Below are positions 40,755-51,778 of a DNA stretch of 64,000 nt, piece by piece. Within the stretch, counting starts at the first letter, position 1, and each line of letters starts with the position of its first letter. Origin of the DNA: Carposina sasakii (lineage: Eukaryota; Arthropoda; Insecta; Lepidoptera; Carposinidae); assembly GCA_014607495.2 (NCBI GenBank), contig CP053175.1, forward strand, positions 7,378,001 to 7,442,000. The letters run 5' to 3'. The notes below the pieces were generated by a model that ran no database searches, was not told where the DNA came from, and was given only the letters and a program-made list of their open reading frames with translations. Made by a program: the position numbers and the translations under genes.

Positions 40755-41390
40755 AAAAAATAATTTATATTAAATAATTTTGTGACTGTTAGTCGCGACT
40801 TATAACTCTAAGCGCAACCTAAGCGGCCATCTTGTCTCGTTCATTGTTTTGGGAGTTGGCAAAAGTAAATTTGATTTCGGAGAAAGGGTTCCGTACTCTT
40901 GACATTTACTTTTCGGGAATAACTTTGCATATTTAGTGGGTTGACTGCTGAGGAACGTGATTAAGGACTGATGGGAAAGGATCTTTATTAAATACAGACA
41001 TATACACACGGATCTGTTCTCGAAATGGGGTAGCCAGAACTATGTAATTGTATAATTTTACTCTTATTCCGTATTAACTATCTTGTAGGACTAAATATAA
41101 AGAGCCTTTCTATGATAGAAATGTGAAATACCTAAAATTATAGTTGTCCCCAGTTGTAGAAAAACATAGCCCGGTAGTTCCTCGTTAAAATTATTGAACC
41201 CAATTGAACCCCAAAAAGAATCCGTGTCACATTACACAATACAAAAGTCAGGAACAGCACGACTCACGACCGCGGTGCCATCTGTCGATCACAGATCGGA
41301 TTCAGATCGAAATTGACACTTTTATCGATTATCTAAGCGACTGCATTGATTATTCTTCACTTAAGCTTTGGTGTATGGTGTATAGAATAA
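40755..41390. other. No gene called; B fragment near 41000
   Basis: 40996-41042 ('acggatctgttctcgaaatg') is a repeat B end in minus orientation. The remainder, including the 102-codon frame from 41204, lacks motifs or splice sites. It runs into a SINE tail. Confidence 0.4.
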
Positions 41391-41394
41391 CGGT

Positions 41395-41520
41395 GCCGTT
41401 ACATAGCGGTGGTCGTAAGAGGCAAAGACAAAACCTAGGCAATGTGAGTTTCGAAAGAAACCATAGTGCGCCGACGCAAACGACGTCAATAATAGGAAGG
41501 GCAGGAAGATGATGATGATG
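41395..41520 (+). repeat. SINE L second-type tail
   Basis: 'gtgagtttcgaaagaaacca', 'tagtgcgccgacg' and 'gggcaggaagatgatgatg' match the end of the copy at 59.9-60.06 kb. It ends in a (GAT)n tail. Confidence 0.5.
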
Positions 41521-41587
41521 AAAGACAGCTGTCATTTTTGCATTAATACGGCCGCTTTAGGGCACCGCCGGCATCCTAGGAAATAAT

Positions 41588-41855
41588 TCGTCTTCAACCT
41601 ATTGCTTAACGTAGACCTACCCCAGGGCACGCCACCAAGATATTGACATAGGGGGGTTTCGCCCATAGTCACCACGCTGGGCAGGCGGGTTGGTGACCGC
41701 ATTGTGATTTTCGGACTATGTTGTCAACACAAGAGGCGCTGCTGACTACCTCCCGGAAACCCTTAATTGCCACGTACAATACCCATGGACAGGCATGGGG
41801 TGGTATAAACTCTACTTTCGGCACCACGCGGCGGTCTGCCGGCACCACGCGATGT
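41588..41855 (-). repeat. Repeat A, full-length copy
   Basis: 'cttcaacctattgcttaacg' to 'ggcaccacgcggcggtctgc', with 'caccacgctgggcaggcggg' internally. The 'gccggcaccacgcg' end is partly duplicated, as in the 36.6 kb copy. Confidence 0.75.
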
Positions 41856-41899
41856 GAAGGAAATCATTATTAAGTACCTATACATTTTTTTTATACATT

Positions 41900-42371
41900 C
41901 AGGGTGGAAGTGACAGCCAGGCAATAATTGATATGGCGACTTCAGTCCATGATTCTAAGGCGAAAACCACAGAAAATTTTCGCAGGAAAATTCCAAAATT
42001 TTCTGCCATTTTTTCCAGGAAATACATGTGTAGTTCTTTTCAGTAGGCCTTAGATAATGACTTAAAAACCAAATTTTAACCTATGGATGATTTTCAAAAA
42101 AAAAGTTGGTCCCAAAAAAGTTCAAAATACCTACTAATCAACCCCAATGGAGAGTCACAAGTGGTCCAAAAAATAGTAATGTGTCACACAATAATCAATA
42201 AGCCCATTTAACTAGTCACAGGATCGCCCGATACAATCGGCGCGGAAAGCAAACATTGCGGATAATCAAATTAAAAATGCATTTCCTGCGAGTAATAACA
42301 CTGTAGTTTAACTTAAAACAATGGTACTTGTTCGGTATTTCAGTATTTGCCTGGCTGTCGCACACACCCTG
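41900..42371 (+). mobile_element. TIR element family F, copy 2
   Basis: Left 'cagggtggaagtgacagcca' and right 'tggctgtcgcacacaccctg' are inverted. 472 bp, non-coding. The interior is mostly in inverse order relative to the 13.2 kb copy. Confidence 0.7.
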
Positions 42372-42470
42372 TATACATACGGCTGTGTTCCCAAATTCGG
42401 GATAGCCAGAACTGCAGGATCACGAAGGAGATACCCACAGACACGTTTAGCACAGCGGGTAGATGTTAAA
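42372..42470 (-). repeat. Repeat B, end copy
   Basis: 'catacggctgtgttcccaaa' to 'agcacagcgggtagatgtta' is family B in minus orientation. It abuts element F, which may have inserted in its tail. Confidence 0.65.
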
Positions 42471-42717
42471 TATATTTATTTAATTATAACAACAACCATA
42501 TTACAAAGCATTACAGCTTGCGCCAATGCGCCTTGAAATGTAGATATTATGATAACATTAATAGAATTAAAATGTCAGATAAAAAATAGGCATTCATGCT
42601 CACTCATTCACCATCTCACAGTATCTCAGACACTCACGACTCACAGACGGCCATGCACTCATAAACAGATCACACTCTGATGCTGATGCCAAGAGTGCAT
42701 TTAGCATTGTTAATGCG

Positions 42718-42862
42718 CGGAGAAGTGGCGAGTTTTTGTGAGCTATCGTACGCGCTGGCGGGACGGCCAGGCTAAGGCGAATCTTAGGGACATCGGGGAC
42801 AAACAGTCTTACCAGCTGCTCGACAAGTACCTACCGGTCAATCGGAGTCGCCACGCAAATCA
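42718..42862 (+). other. GC-rich, coding-like fragment of unknown origin
   Basis: An open stretch of about 48 codons with a protein-like composition ('EKWRVFVSYRTRWRDG' then 'LRDIGDKQSYQLLDKYLP'). I do not recognise it. No splice sites or start codon frame it. It could be a decayed transposon gene fragment or chance. Confidence 0.3.
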
Positions 42863-42957
42863 AATGTTTATTTGCTAATTAAGTTAGTGCCAAGTCGTCA
42901 CTACTCGTAGCTCATCGCCTGAGAAAAAGCTACTAAATTCACATGCATACATAAATT

Positions 42958-43182
42958 TACATGACTGTATTTCCAAAACGGGGTAGCAAGATCACGAATG
43001 AGATCCTTACAGCCACGTATAGCATAGCAGAGTCAGATGCTAATGATCAATGATAAATAGGTAGCTCACCGCGCCTATGAAAACGCTCCTAACTTCCTTA
43101 GTAAGTATGTACCTAGACTCTTACGACATGCACGGAAGGAGATGCAGCTGATGTATTCTAGTGAAGCCCCGCATCAATATCA
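42958..43182 (-). repeat. Repeat B, full-length copy
   Basis: 'gactgtatttccaaaacggg' to 'gtgaagccccgcatcaatat', with a short insert ('agtatgtacc') in the 'ccttag..gact' region. Confidence 0.75.
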
Positions 43183-43184
43183 CA

Positions 43185-44605
43185 TAATTTTTTCTTTATA
43201 TCAAAGATTTTTTAACAATTTTATCCGCATTCTTCGTGACTTTTAATTTCACTTTTTATGTAAAGTCAATCCCTATTGTTTCTATTATAATTTGATTCGT
43301 TGTTTCATTGTTAATGATTGTCAGTTTTAGGAGAAAATTACACAAGAATCTTTCACATTGACATTCTGACTATAATTATTTGAAATTATACACATAACAC
43401 AGAGAAGAATTATTATTTACTTGGCTCAGGGAATAAATAAATCGGAAAATTTTCCTATTTCTAATGGGAATCCTAAATCAAGTTGGAGGTACGAAAAAAG
43501 TTAATTTCTTATTTTTAAGGGAAACTATAATTTTATCCCGGAAAGCTGTCAATCCTATATCAGGTAAGATTATGGTCAAATATAAGCTATAAGCACGTAA
43601 GTATAGTATTATGTTTATTTAAAATACACAGAATGGATTTTAATTAAAATATTTGAAAGGCATAAATTAATACTTCTTACAATAGGAAGATACGTACTTA
43701 TTCATCTTTTTATTTAAAGAAGTTAATCTTCACGAGATAGTTAAAATCTTAAACCCCGTGATTAATAAGCGCAATAGATCTGCAGTAGAACTTTGGCAAA
43801 CTAGCTCTACGGTCACGAGCTCAAAGACAAACTCTTGGACGCCTTGCTATTGTAATGCGATAAGGTTCCATCCGCTGTAATAGGCAACAAACTTTCTATG
43901 AAAACCGCTTTTGTCATAAATAAGTGTGCTACTATAGAACAGAGGCATTTTCTTGCTGGCTGTCTGGGATTATTCTTGTGCCTTGAATTTAAAAAAGTAA
44001 TTCTATTTTTCGGCCAGCTTTTTTGTTTTGGCGGTATATTTGTCTGCCATTTTGATTTAATTTTTCGACTTTTTTATTTCTTTTATTTGTCGGTGCTTTT
44101 TCGTTTGTATTTTTTTATTTATTTGTGCTTGTGTTATAAAATGAAATAATAGTTTTCTTATTGTTTTAGTTTATGTGTTTGTGAAGAATGTGCTAGTCAG
44201 TTTTTTATTGCTTGGTTTCTGTGCTACAAACACATTTATATTTTGGTGAGTATTTTCCACAATTTTTATTTTAATTTTCTAAATATTATGTAGTCTATAA
44301 TATTGTTAATGAATCGTTAATTTCTGTAGGTATTTTGATTAAAAATAAAAACCTGTATTTCCTAGTGCGTGCAGACTAATCTTAGTAAACTTTTTTAGCC
44401 ATGAAAAACACCTCACACCAAATGTAATGCCTAAGCCATACTATCGCTTTGTCTATTAACATTTAAATTGCGAATAAAATAACAATACAAGATTTATCTA
44501 TGTTTGTATGTTGTAAATAATATAATTGCCATGTTTATATAGTAACTATGTGTTATGTAGACTAATAGAAAAATTATAAAATATTAATAAGAAAATTTAA
44601 AAAAA
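43185..44605. other. No gene seen
   Basis: AT-rich, with a T-rich block at 43975-44260 that yields a hydrophobic but probably meaningless 83-codon frame. No repeats recognised. Confidence 0.4.
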
Positions 44606-44608
44606 ATT

Positions 44609-44677
44609 TACCCGAGTGAGATTTGAACTCACGACCACTCGCATTCCGTGCATCGCTCTACCAACTGATAATAGAAA
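44609..44677 (-). tRNA. tRNA-derived relic (pseudo-tRNA or SINE head)
   Basis: On the minus strand an A-box region 'agttggtagagcg' precedes a complete T-arm at 44616-44632 with a 5-bp stem and the 7-nt loop 'ttcaaat'. The 3' strand of an acceptor stem would be 44609-44615, but no complementary 5' strand exists on the other side. The anticodon stem does not pair well. So this is not a functional tRNA gene. It may be a pseudogene or the head of a SINE without other copies here. Confidence 0.5.
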
Positions 44678-44679
44678 AA

Positions 44680-45265
44680 TATTTGAAATTTTCTGGGTCA
44701 ACAAAAAAAAAACAATATTATGTACCTACACTACGTAGAGCCTCTTAATAAGGTAGGTCCTTCTATCTAATTACTTCTACTTATTATAATATTATTACAT
44801 AATATTTCCTAGATAATCAGAATATTTAGTGGTAGTGTAATTGACGGATGCAGCACTCAGCACTAATCCTACCAATAACTAGTGTAAATAAGATTTTTTT
44901 TATACCGAACATATTGTGATAAAACTTAGCAGTTAGATAGCTTATGGCAATTATAACAGTATTACCACATAGGGACTATGATACAATACTAGATACGGCT
45001 GTCGTAATAAAATATAAACTTAAGATGTTAAAAATAGATATCAATTGCATCTTACTTACACTGCAATAAGTAAGCTCACTACTTAACATAGCACCATAAA
45101 ACTATACCAGCCACTTATACTCATCGATTGTATAATAATAAGCAGTTACGGTTCTTTTATACAGTGTTATGTCACCGTATAAACCTCTAATAGGTTGTAA
45201 CTACATCCATCTTTATAAATGCGGTTAAACCGCATCCAAACTGCAATTTAGTAAAATACAGTGAC
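44680..45265. other. No gene seen
   Basis: AT-rich sequence without features. Confidence 0.4.
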
Positions 45266-45266
45266 A

Positions 45267-45382
45267 TGTTGCTAGCTTATCACCTGAGAGAATGCCCGAG
45301 TTCCTTAGTCAACTCTTACGACATGTACGGTAGGAGATGCAGCTGATGTATTCTAGTGAAGCCCCGCATCAGCATAGGAAAT
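45267..45382 (-). repeat. Repeat B, truncated copy
   Basis: 'gttgctagcttatcacctga' to 'gaagccccgcatcagcatag'. Confidence 0.75.
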
Positions 45383-45403
45383 AATTGCAAATTAAAATCT
45401 AGT

Positions 45404-45440
45404 AGCGGAAGCCCGCGACTTCGTCCGCGTGGACTACAGA
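45404..45440 (-). repeat. Repeat D terminus
   Basis: 'tagcggaagcccgcgacttc' is the D end in minus orientation, between two family-B copies. Confidence 0.55.
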
Positions 45441-45552
45441 ATGTAGGTAATTCATTTGTATGCTTAATATCCAGAAGATTGGTTGAGTAAATAATGGATA
45501 TGAAGAGGTACCTATCATATAAACGAACTTCCTTCCCCATTTATGATAATTC

Positions 45553-45778
45553 CCGTGCTGATGCGGGGTTTCACTAGAATACATCAGCTCCATCTCGTTC
45601 CGTGCATGTCGTAAGATAAGAGTCGACTTAACTTGGGCATTCTTTCAGACGTTAAGCTGGTAACTAACTTCTCACTGACCATTACCATCCGTCCTCGCAA
45701 TGCTAAATGTAGGTGTGGGATTTCCCATGATTCTGCAGTTCTGGTGACCCCATTTCGGGAACACTGCTTTATCTATGA
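45553..45778 (+). repeat. Repeat B, full-length copy
   Basis: 'gtgctgatgcggggtttcac' to 'ccatttcgggaacactgc', in opposite orientation to the copy 200 bp upstream. Confidence 0.75.
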
Positions 45779-45779
45779 T

Positions 45780-46415
45780 AATATAAGTTGGGATTATTAC
45801 AACATAACCTAAAGATTCACATAAAGATGCTAAATTCCAAGTAGGTTAAAATTCTATCGCGAATTCTACCGTTTGTGGCGTAGGCTTAACAGTATGCAAA
45901 TATTACAAATCCTACGGAACATTCGCACGCGCGGGAAAACAATACGTTGCCATGACAACGGGGATATTTCCCCGCATATCTGTGACACCGGGTTCACACC
46001 ATAGACAATGACTCAATCAAGATAATAAACTCGGTTGTATATGGACTTTTTGTTTCCATTTTCAAAATTGATTGGCCCGCTGCTTTTGAACGTTTGCTTT
46101 TTTAATTGATTTCTGTTTGTCGTTGCGAGTTGGATTTTGTTTGTTCTTTGTTTCGTGCTGTCTAGTTTTATAGTGTTGGAATTTATTTGATAGACATGTT
46201 AATATCACCATGATGCAGTGTTGTTTTTTTTTAAGACAGAAATTTAAATTTCTAAAAGGCATTCGGCAGACGTTTGATTTTTTAAAAGTTAAGTTTTGTG
46301 TTTGCAAAATCTACGTACTATTAAGTATCAAACTCTTTAAGAACTATTGATGATGGTAAAATATAAAAATGAGCCTAATAAAAAGCCTAATTTCGTTCTT
46401 TCAGAAGACCTTACT
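45780..46415. other. No gene seen
   Basis: T-rich block at 46040-46330. The antisense open frame 46062-46307 is low-complexity and not called. Confidence 0.4.
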
Positions 46416-46419
46416 TCCG

Positions 46420-46501
46420 GTCTATTCCACTTTGATCACCCCTCTTTAGTGTCCAATGATCACCCGCGAATAATCACCTGGGTGATCAAAGTGGAATAGA
46501 C
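46420..46501. repeat. 82-bp hairpin with perfect 22-bp arms
   Basis: 46420-46441 ('gtctattccactttgatcac' plus two C) is the exact reverse complement of 46480-46501. The loop (46442-46479) contains a further 'gatcaccc' copy. Either a very small MITE or a structured RNA; nothing decides. Confidence 0.7.
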
Positions 46502-46504
46502 AAA

Positions 46505-47700
46505 TAATGGTCTTATTTGGTCGGCCCTACTTCTAAATTAAATAAGTCATAGTTTGGTCTTTGTCTCCCTGGTTGTGTTCGTGTCTGACAACATAGTAAT
46601 TGCTCCTTTCACAATTGTTGATATTTCAAATGAGCTATATTTATTTTCTATTTTATTTTTATTTATAACATTATTAAGTACCAAAAATTTCATTTTACCA
46701 TGTAAACACGTAGATAGTTTATTTTAATACGTCAGCTTTAATAATAATAAAATGTTGCCCCAGAGCATTCATGTATTTTCGACATGTCAATATGCAACAA
46801 AGCCCATAATGACAGTAAAAATCATAATGGTCCGAAATTATTTCGTAAACTCTATGTTATACATTTGTACATTATACGAGTAATACCTATATTTTAATAG
46901 CCGACTGTTTCATAAAATCAACTAGGCAACAACTCTTAAGTACGGCTAGGGTTGACAACCATACCATTTTAATTAAATAAAAGATTTTGCGGAAAGGATG
47001 GAAGAGAGCGGGTGTAACATTCATTACAAATTTAGAAATAACTGAACAATGGCTGTATGAACATATACTTAGGGATAAAGTAAAAAAATTGGTTAATACC
47101 AATTTTATAATTACGTTATATGTCTACGATTCGGCGGGAAAAGCTGGAAGGGAGTGAGTGTAATTTTCTTGTAAAAATCAAAATTTATTTGTAAATGGCT
47201 TGTATATGTCTATAAAGTGATGTTTTCTGGTAGATAAGTTATATTTAGTTTACTTGGTATGTGAATCTAGAGCGTGTGCATGGTATTTTATGCAGGTAAG
47301 CTAAGTAAAATTTTAGTCGGAATACGATCTTTTCATGGGCTCGTATAAGTTGTTTCTGAAATTCTTGAAGATTTTCCCGACCTTTTCATTCATCATCATC
47401 AATATCATCCATAATAAATTCAGAAATCATTTACCAAAGACAATGGCTGTATGGGCTTAGTTCCCCTTGCCTTTCCTTCGGGATAAACTATTTTTTTTTT
47501 AAATCATATATCTACCCAGTCCTACGCTTAAAGCCCAAAGTACCTACATAGCTACTATGAGTAACTTAATAACTTTAACTACTAGGAGTATGTCTATAAT
47601 ATAGATTAATCAATTATAATTCATTAGCTTTCACGTTATGATATAAGAGAAAAGAGATGAAAAGCTTTTTAATTTACTTGCCGACCATAATATAATAATA
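46505..47700. other. No gene seen
   Basis: AT-rich sequence with small chance frames. No repeats recognised. Confidence 0.45.
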
Positions 47701-47702
47701 AT

Positions 47703-48781
47703 AATATTCACACACTACACAACACATTAACCTAGTCCCACACTAAGATCCCTAAGGTCTTGTGTCGTGGGTACTAAGTAGCGGTATATATGTCGTGGCC
47801 ATATTGTAAAATTGATCATTTCATGAAATGGTCGAGCATTTCAAGAAGTGGTCGCATTTCATTAAGTGGCCAATTCAATTTGACCAGATCGTTAAATCGT
47901 CTACATTTCACGATTTTGTCATCCACGTTTGGCCAAATCGTATTAACAGGGTGTCCATAAAATCCGAATGTGGTAAGAGCTTATATAAATAATATATACC
48001 GTACACCATATATAAGTATACCATAAGGTATGATGGTATGATTTTTTTTTGCTATTATTTATGTGATATTTTCACAATATAATATTTAAAAACATAAAAG
48101 ACTTTACAAAAGCGATTCGCATCTGGCACATCGCCGGACGCTGCCTGGGCACGCTCGCTCCGCTCGCTCGGCTCGTGCGTCATTTGTCATAGTCTAACCT
48201 AACCTAACCTATCGTAATCTAAGGTTTTTGTTTAACAATATTATTATAAACCACCATTAAGTCTAATATACATTATACAATATAACACACTATTCGTGAA
48301 CTTCTTCTGCATAGTCACCCTACTCTCTTTAATTTGTTTTATAACCTAAAAAGAAAAATCCGCCATCTTCACACATAAATAAAACGCGCGCAGCGCCTCT
48401 ACCGGTGATTCATGTAACTATTTTACGATATGATCAATAATCTTGACCACTTCATGAAATGATCGGGCGTTTAGTTGCCCATATCGAGAAACGATTTTTA
48501 TCATCGATCTGCCCAAACCATATCATGATGTGGCCAATAGACAGTTGAACTTTTCATGAAATGCGACCATTTCATGAAATGCTCGACCATTTCATGAAAT
48601 GATCAATTCTACGATATGGCCACGACATATACATACACACTCGTAGATAAGTATAGAAACATCCATGACTCGGAAACAAACATCAATATTCATCATATCA
48701 ATGTTTGCACCTACCGGAATTCGAACCCAGAACCTATGGCGTCGTAGGCAGGGTCACTAACCACTAGACCAATCGGCCGTT
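47703..48781 (-). repeat. SINE J copy split by element K
   Basis: 47703-47790 (tail 'acattaacctagtcccacac', 'ggtcttgtgtcgtgggtact') and 48628-48781 (body 'atccatgactcggaaacaaa', B-box 'ggaattcgaacccag', A-box 'tagaccaatcggccg' in plus sense) are one minus-strand SINE J with K inserted between. Confidence 0.8.
47791..48627. mobile_element. TIR element K, complete copy
   Basis: 837 bp. Inverted ends of about 90 bp: left 'tgtcgtggccatattgtaaa', right 'cgatatggccacgaca'. The ends contain repeated 'catttcatgaaatggtcg' units, themselves palindromic. 'tata' stands on both sides. The centre has 'cctaacctaacctaacct' (48194-48210) and a GC-rich block near 48110-48180. No transposase frame. Confidence 0.8.
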
Positions 48782-48784
48782 AAT

Positions 48785-49528
48785 ATGATCTACGTACGTA
48801 CCTACCTACTAATTTAAACTTTTCCTATTAATAATTTAAACTTACGTCTGGCGGCGATAGGCTTACCCCATACCACGTGGTACAAACTAGGCTGACATGT
48901 GACAAACGTGTGTATATATTTCACTGCATTATCTCTTTGCTATAATAGGCGATGTGTGATTACAGTTGTTCAAAGTTAATAATGGTCATTGCCAAACAAT
49001 CATAGGTACAGTAAAAATACTAACTATTTTCCAAAAGCAATTTAGTCTTAAAAACACTCCATCTTTTCAACTTTATCAAAAACAAATAAGTAATAGTACT
49101 AATGCCATTTCTAAGAAAAGCAAATTAACAAACAAATATTAAGAAGACCACACTCATTTTTACTCTGTTTACCTGTATATGAAGTTTGTTGTTTGCAAAA
49201 TAATAAGCCGTCTACTAGTAGGTACTTAGTAATTTATAACAATATATTTATTAAGTACATAACAATAAACAGCCCTGAGTTTTACTAGAATACGTAACCT
49301 GAATTCTCCCTTTTTGTAAAGACGTCCTAGAATCCTCACGCGTAATATTTTCAATGAGCTGACAACCCTACCTACAGTTCATATAGCACACACTGTGTTA
49401 TATTCATTTCATAATAATCGGCTTATTTAAGATAAACATACAATAGGTTGTAAGAATGAAAGGTGCTTCCTCATATAAATTATGTTGCAAGTGAACCCGT
49501 GTAATATATGTGATATATTTATATATCC
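48785..49528. other. No gene seen
   Basis: AT-rich sequence with no long frames and no repeat match. Confidence 0.4.
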
Positions 49529-49529
49529 T

Positions 49530-49765
49530 ATGCTGATGTGGGGCTTCACTAGAATACAATAATCAGCTGCATCTCCTTCCGTGCATGTCGTAAGAGTCGA
49601 CTAAGGAACTCAGCGGCGTTCTCTCAGGCGATGAGCTAGCAACTTGTCACAGATCTGTCTATGCTAGACCTAATTAAATATAAATGCTATGCTAAACGTA
49701 ACTATAGGATCACTTTTGTGATCTTATTTCTGCCTACCTCATTTCGGGAACGTTTATATGTATGT
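49530..49765 (+). repeat. Repeat B, full-length copy
   Basis: 'atgctgatgtggggcttcac' to 'cctcatttcgggaacg' and a 'tttatatgtatgta' tail. It has a small 'aataat' insertion. Confidence 0.75.
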
Positions 49766-49769
49766 ACTT

Positions 49770-50370
49770 AACAAAATTTCATGGACCAGGATTTCATGGA
49801 TAAGAAGAACAATAGAGTCGTGGACCTTTGGGCCCTAGTGGCCCGCCCTCGCTTCGCTTCGGTACTAAAATTGAGTTCCCGTTTATCCCCTTCCCGTGGA
49901 AATTTCGGAAAATCCGTTCTTAGTGCTTACTCGCAGTCCCTAAAGAACATATAGCTATGCCCGATTTCAGCTTCATATGTATAGCGGTTTTCGTAAAAAA
50001 AATTGAATTCCCGTTTGTCCTCTTCCCGTGGCAATTTAGGGAAACCCTTATAGCCTATGTTAATCAGGGTCCAATTAAGATTCTAAAGGCGAAAGAATTT
50101 TTTATAAAATCACACACACACAAAAATACAAATCTTTCCTTTTTATAATAATAGTGTAGATATCGATTTTGGTTGTAATATAGTTTTGGTTAATACGTTC
50201 AAAAATAGTGCGATTGCCCTTATGTTCACTGTTCTTACGTGGTTTATACGATAAGTACGACGCCATGTGTAAACCACCTTAGATTTCCATGACCTTAGCA
50301 ATTGAGAATTTGAATTTTCCCATGGGTTTGCTTAGTGACCTTAACCCAAATTGTTTTAATTAATCATTAG
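49770..50370. other. No gene called
   Basis: Contains 'ttccccttcccgtggaaattt'-like motifs (49880-49905 and 50010-50035), probably decayed retroelement sequence. The 63-codon frame at 49957 is not called. Confidence 0.4.
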
Positions 50371-50373
50371 ATC

Positions 50374-50605
50374 ATCATCATCAGCCTATTGCAGTCCACT
50401 GCTGGACGTAGGCCTCCCCCAGGGCACGCCACAAGACTGCCATGGGGGGGTATTTGCCCATAGTCACCACGCTGGGCAGGCGCATTGGTGACCGCAGTTT
50501 GTATTTTGGATTATGTTGTCAACAAGGGAGGCGCTGCTGCCCGCGTCCCGGAACCCCACGGGCAGACATGGGGTGGTACGAATTCTACTCTGCCGGCACC
50601 ACGCG
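50374..50605 (-). repeat. Repeat A, full-length copy
   Basis: A (ATC)n tract, 'cagcctattgcagtccactg', 'acgtaggcctcccccagggc', 'caccacgctgggcaggcgc' and the end 'gccggcaccacgcgg'. Confidence 0.8.
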
Positions 50606-50609
50606 GTCA

Positions 50610-51160
50610 TTAGATAAATAAACTAAATAAACACATTAAGTACATAATCCTATACTTGAGCATGTATGTAATTATTTTCTTTGAAATAGCTCTGATGGTT
50701 TGGACAAACTTTGGTACTTAGATAGTCCATTTTAAGAGTAGGTAGAATTAAGTGTCTTGTATGGGTTCCGCTCTACATAAATGTTTATTTTAGGCTATTT
50801 TCAGTATTTTTTGTTATACCTGCTACAGAAATACGTTATCTGTCAAAATGTTATCTGTTTAGCTGTCATTGTACATAGACAGACGGAGTCGACACCCTTC
50901 AGGAACGAAACCCTAAAAACCCCATCAATTTCCAAACCACACATTACATGGCTTAACTTTTATAATCGATTTAATCTTGCACAACACCCATGCACACAGG
51001 CATTAATTAATTCAATTAATTGTCAGCTACCTACTTGCCTCATTCCCATAGAGAACAATAGTATATATGTGTATAGTTTTTTAGAGGGTATTGTATAGCA
51101 TACTATGTTTCTACAACGTATGTGAAATACTTAAATTGACCATACCATGGTCGGTAAGTC
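50610..51160. other. No gene called
   Basis: A 105-codon frame at 50781-51098 lacks motifs. It shares none of the splice-site or codon features of the gene downstream. Confidence 0.4.
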
Positions 51161-51162
51161 GC

Positions 51163-51225
51163 CAGGCATCAGCTGCATCTCTTTTCGCATGTCGTAGGAA
51201 TCGACTTAGGAATCTTAGGCAATAC
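51163..51225 (+). repeat. Repeat B fragments upstream of the host gene
   Basis: 'gcatcagctgcatctctttt' and 'gtaggaatcgacttaggaat' here, and 'gtgatcctgcagttactgcc' at 51571-51590, look like two parts of a decayed family-B copy. Confidence 0.5.
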
Positions 51226-51619
51226 CGAGTAGGTAGGTACAAAAAATGAAAATAATAATGTGATTTAATTATTTATTCGGCATGAAAACATACAGGTGAT
51301 ACAATGGGGTTGACATACCCCCTTGGGTAAAAACCTCCTTTTAAAAAATTTGAATAAAAAAAAACTTATTTGTCGATTGAGTGAAACTAATAATGGTTAT
51401 GATCACCTTAAGACGAAATCAAGGATAACTACTAAAGTCAGTTCATGTTTATATCAAAATTAGGTTTGACAGACCCAGTGGACAGACCCCATGATTCCAC
51501 TATTTATGTATACCTACATACTTACATCTGACCTCACTAAGCTATGACTGTAAGAGCCAGATTTTCTACGTGATCCTGCAGTTACTGCCCTACTAATTCA
51601 AATCAATTTATCTTTTCAG

Positions 51620-51778
51620 ATAATACAATATGGCGTCATCTCTTCTCCTACTCACTATCCTATCATCAGCAGCTGCTCAAGAGGTATCGACCCCGTCTTC
51701 TCTGTTAGCTCCAAGGAATTATAACTACCATGCTCATGGACAGTATTTGCAGGAGGTTAAAGATGCTGAGCCTACCAA
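51620..51778 (+). CDS. Exon with start codon and signal peptide
   Basis: Preceded by the acceptor 'tttatcttttcag' (AG at 51618-51619). ATG at 51630-51632 follows a 10-base untranslated stretch, so the first transcribed exon lies further upstream. 49 codons plus two bases, then the donor 'gtgagt' at 51779. The signal peptide cleavage is expected after the AAAQ region. Confidence 0.8.

Noticed and set aside
43898..44149. Hydrophobic 83-codon frame as membrane protein
   Set aside because: It is a translation of a T-rich tract; no start context or homology.
44609..44677. Functional tRNA gene
   Set aside because: Acceptor and anticodon stems do not pair; listed only as a relic.
48190..48212. Telomere
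   Set aside because: Only about four CCTAA units inside element K; far too short, and in the interior of the window.
4727..50605. CRISPR-like array from evenly recurring short sequences
   Set aside because: Recurring sequences are dispersed transposons hundreds to thousands of bases apart, in both orientations, in eukaryotic DNA.
50781..51098. 105-codon frame upstream of the host gene
   Set aside because: No motif, no splice sites; AT-rich composition like surrounding intergenic DNA.
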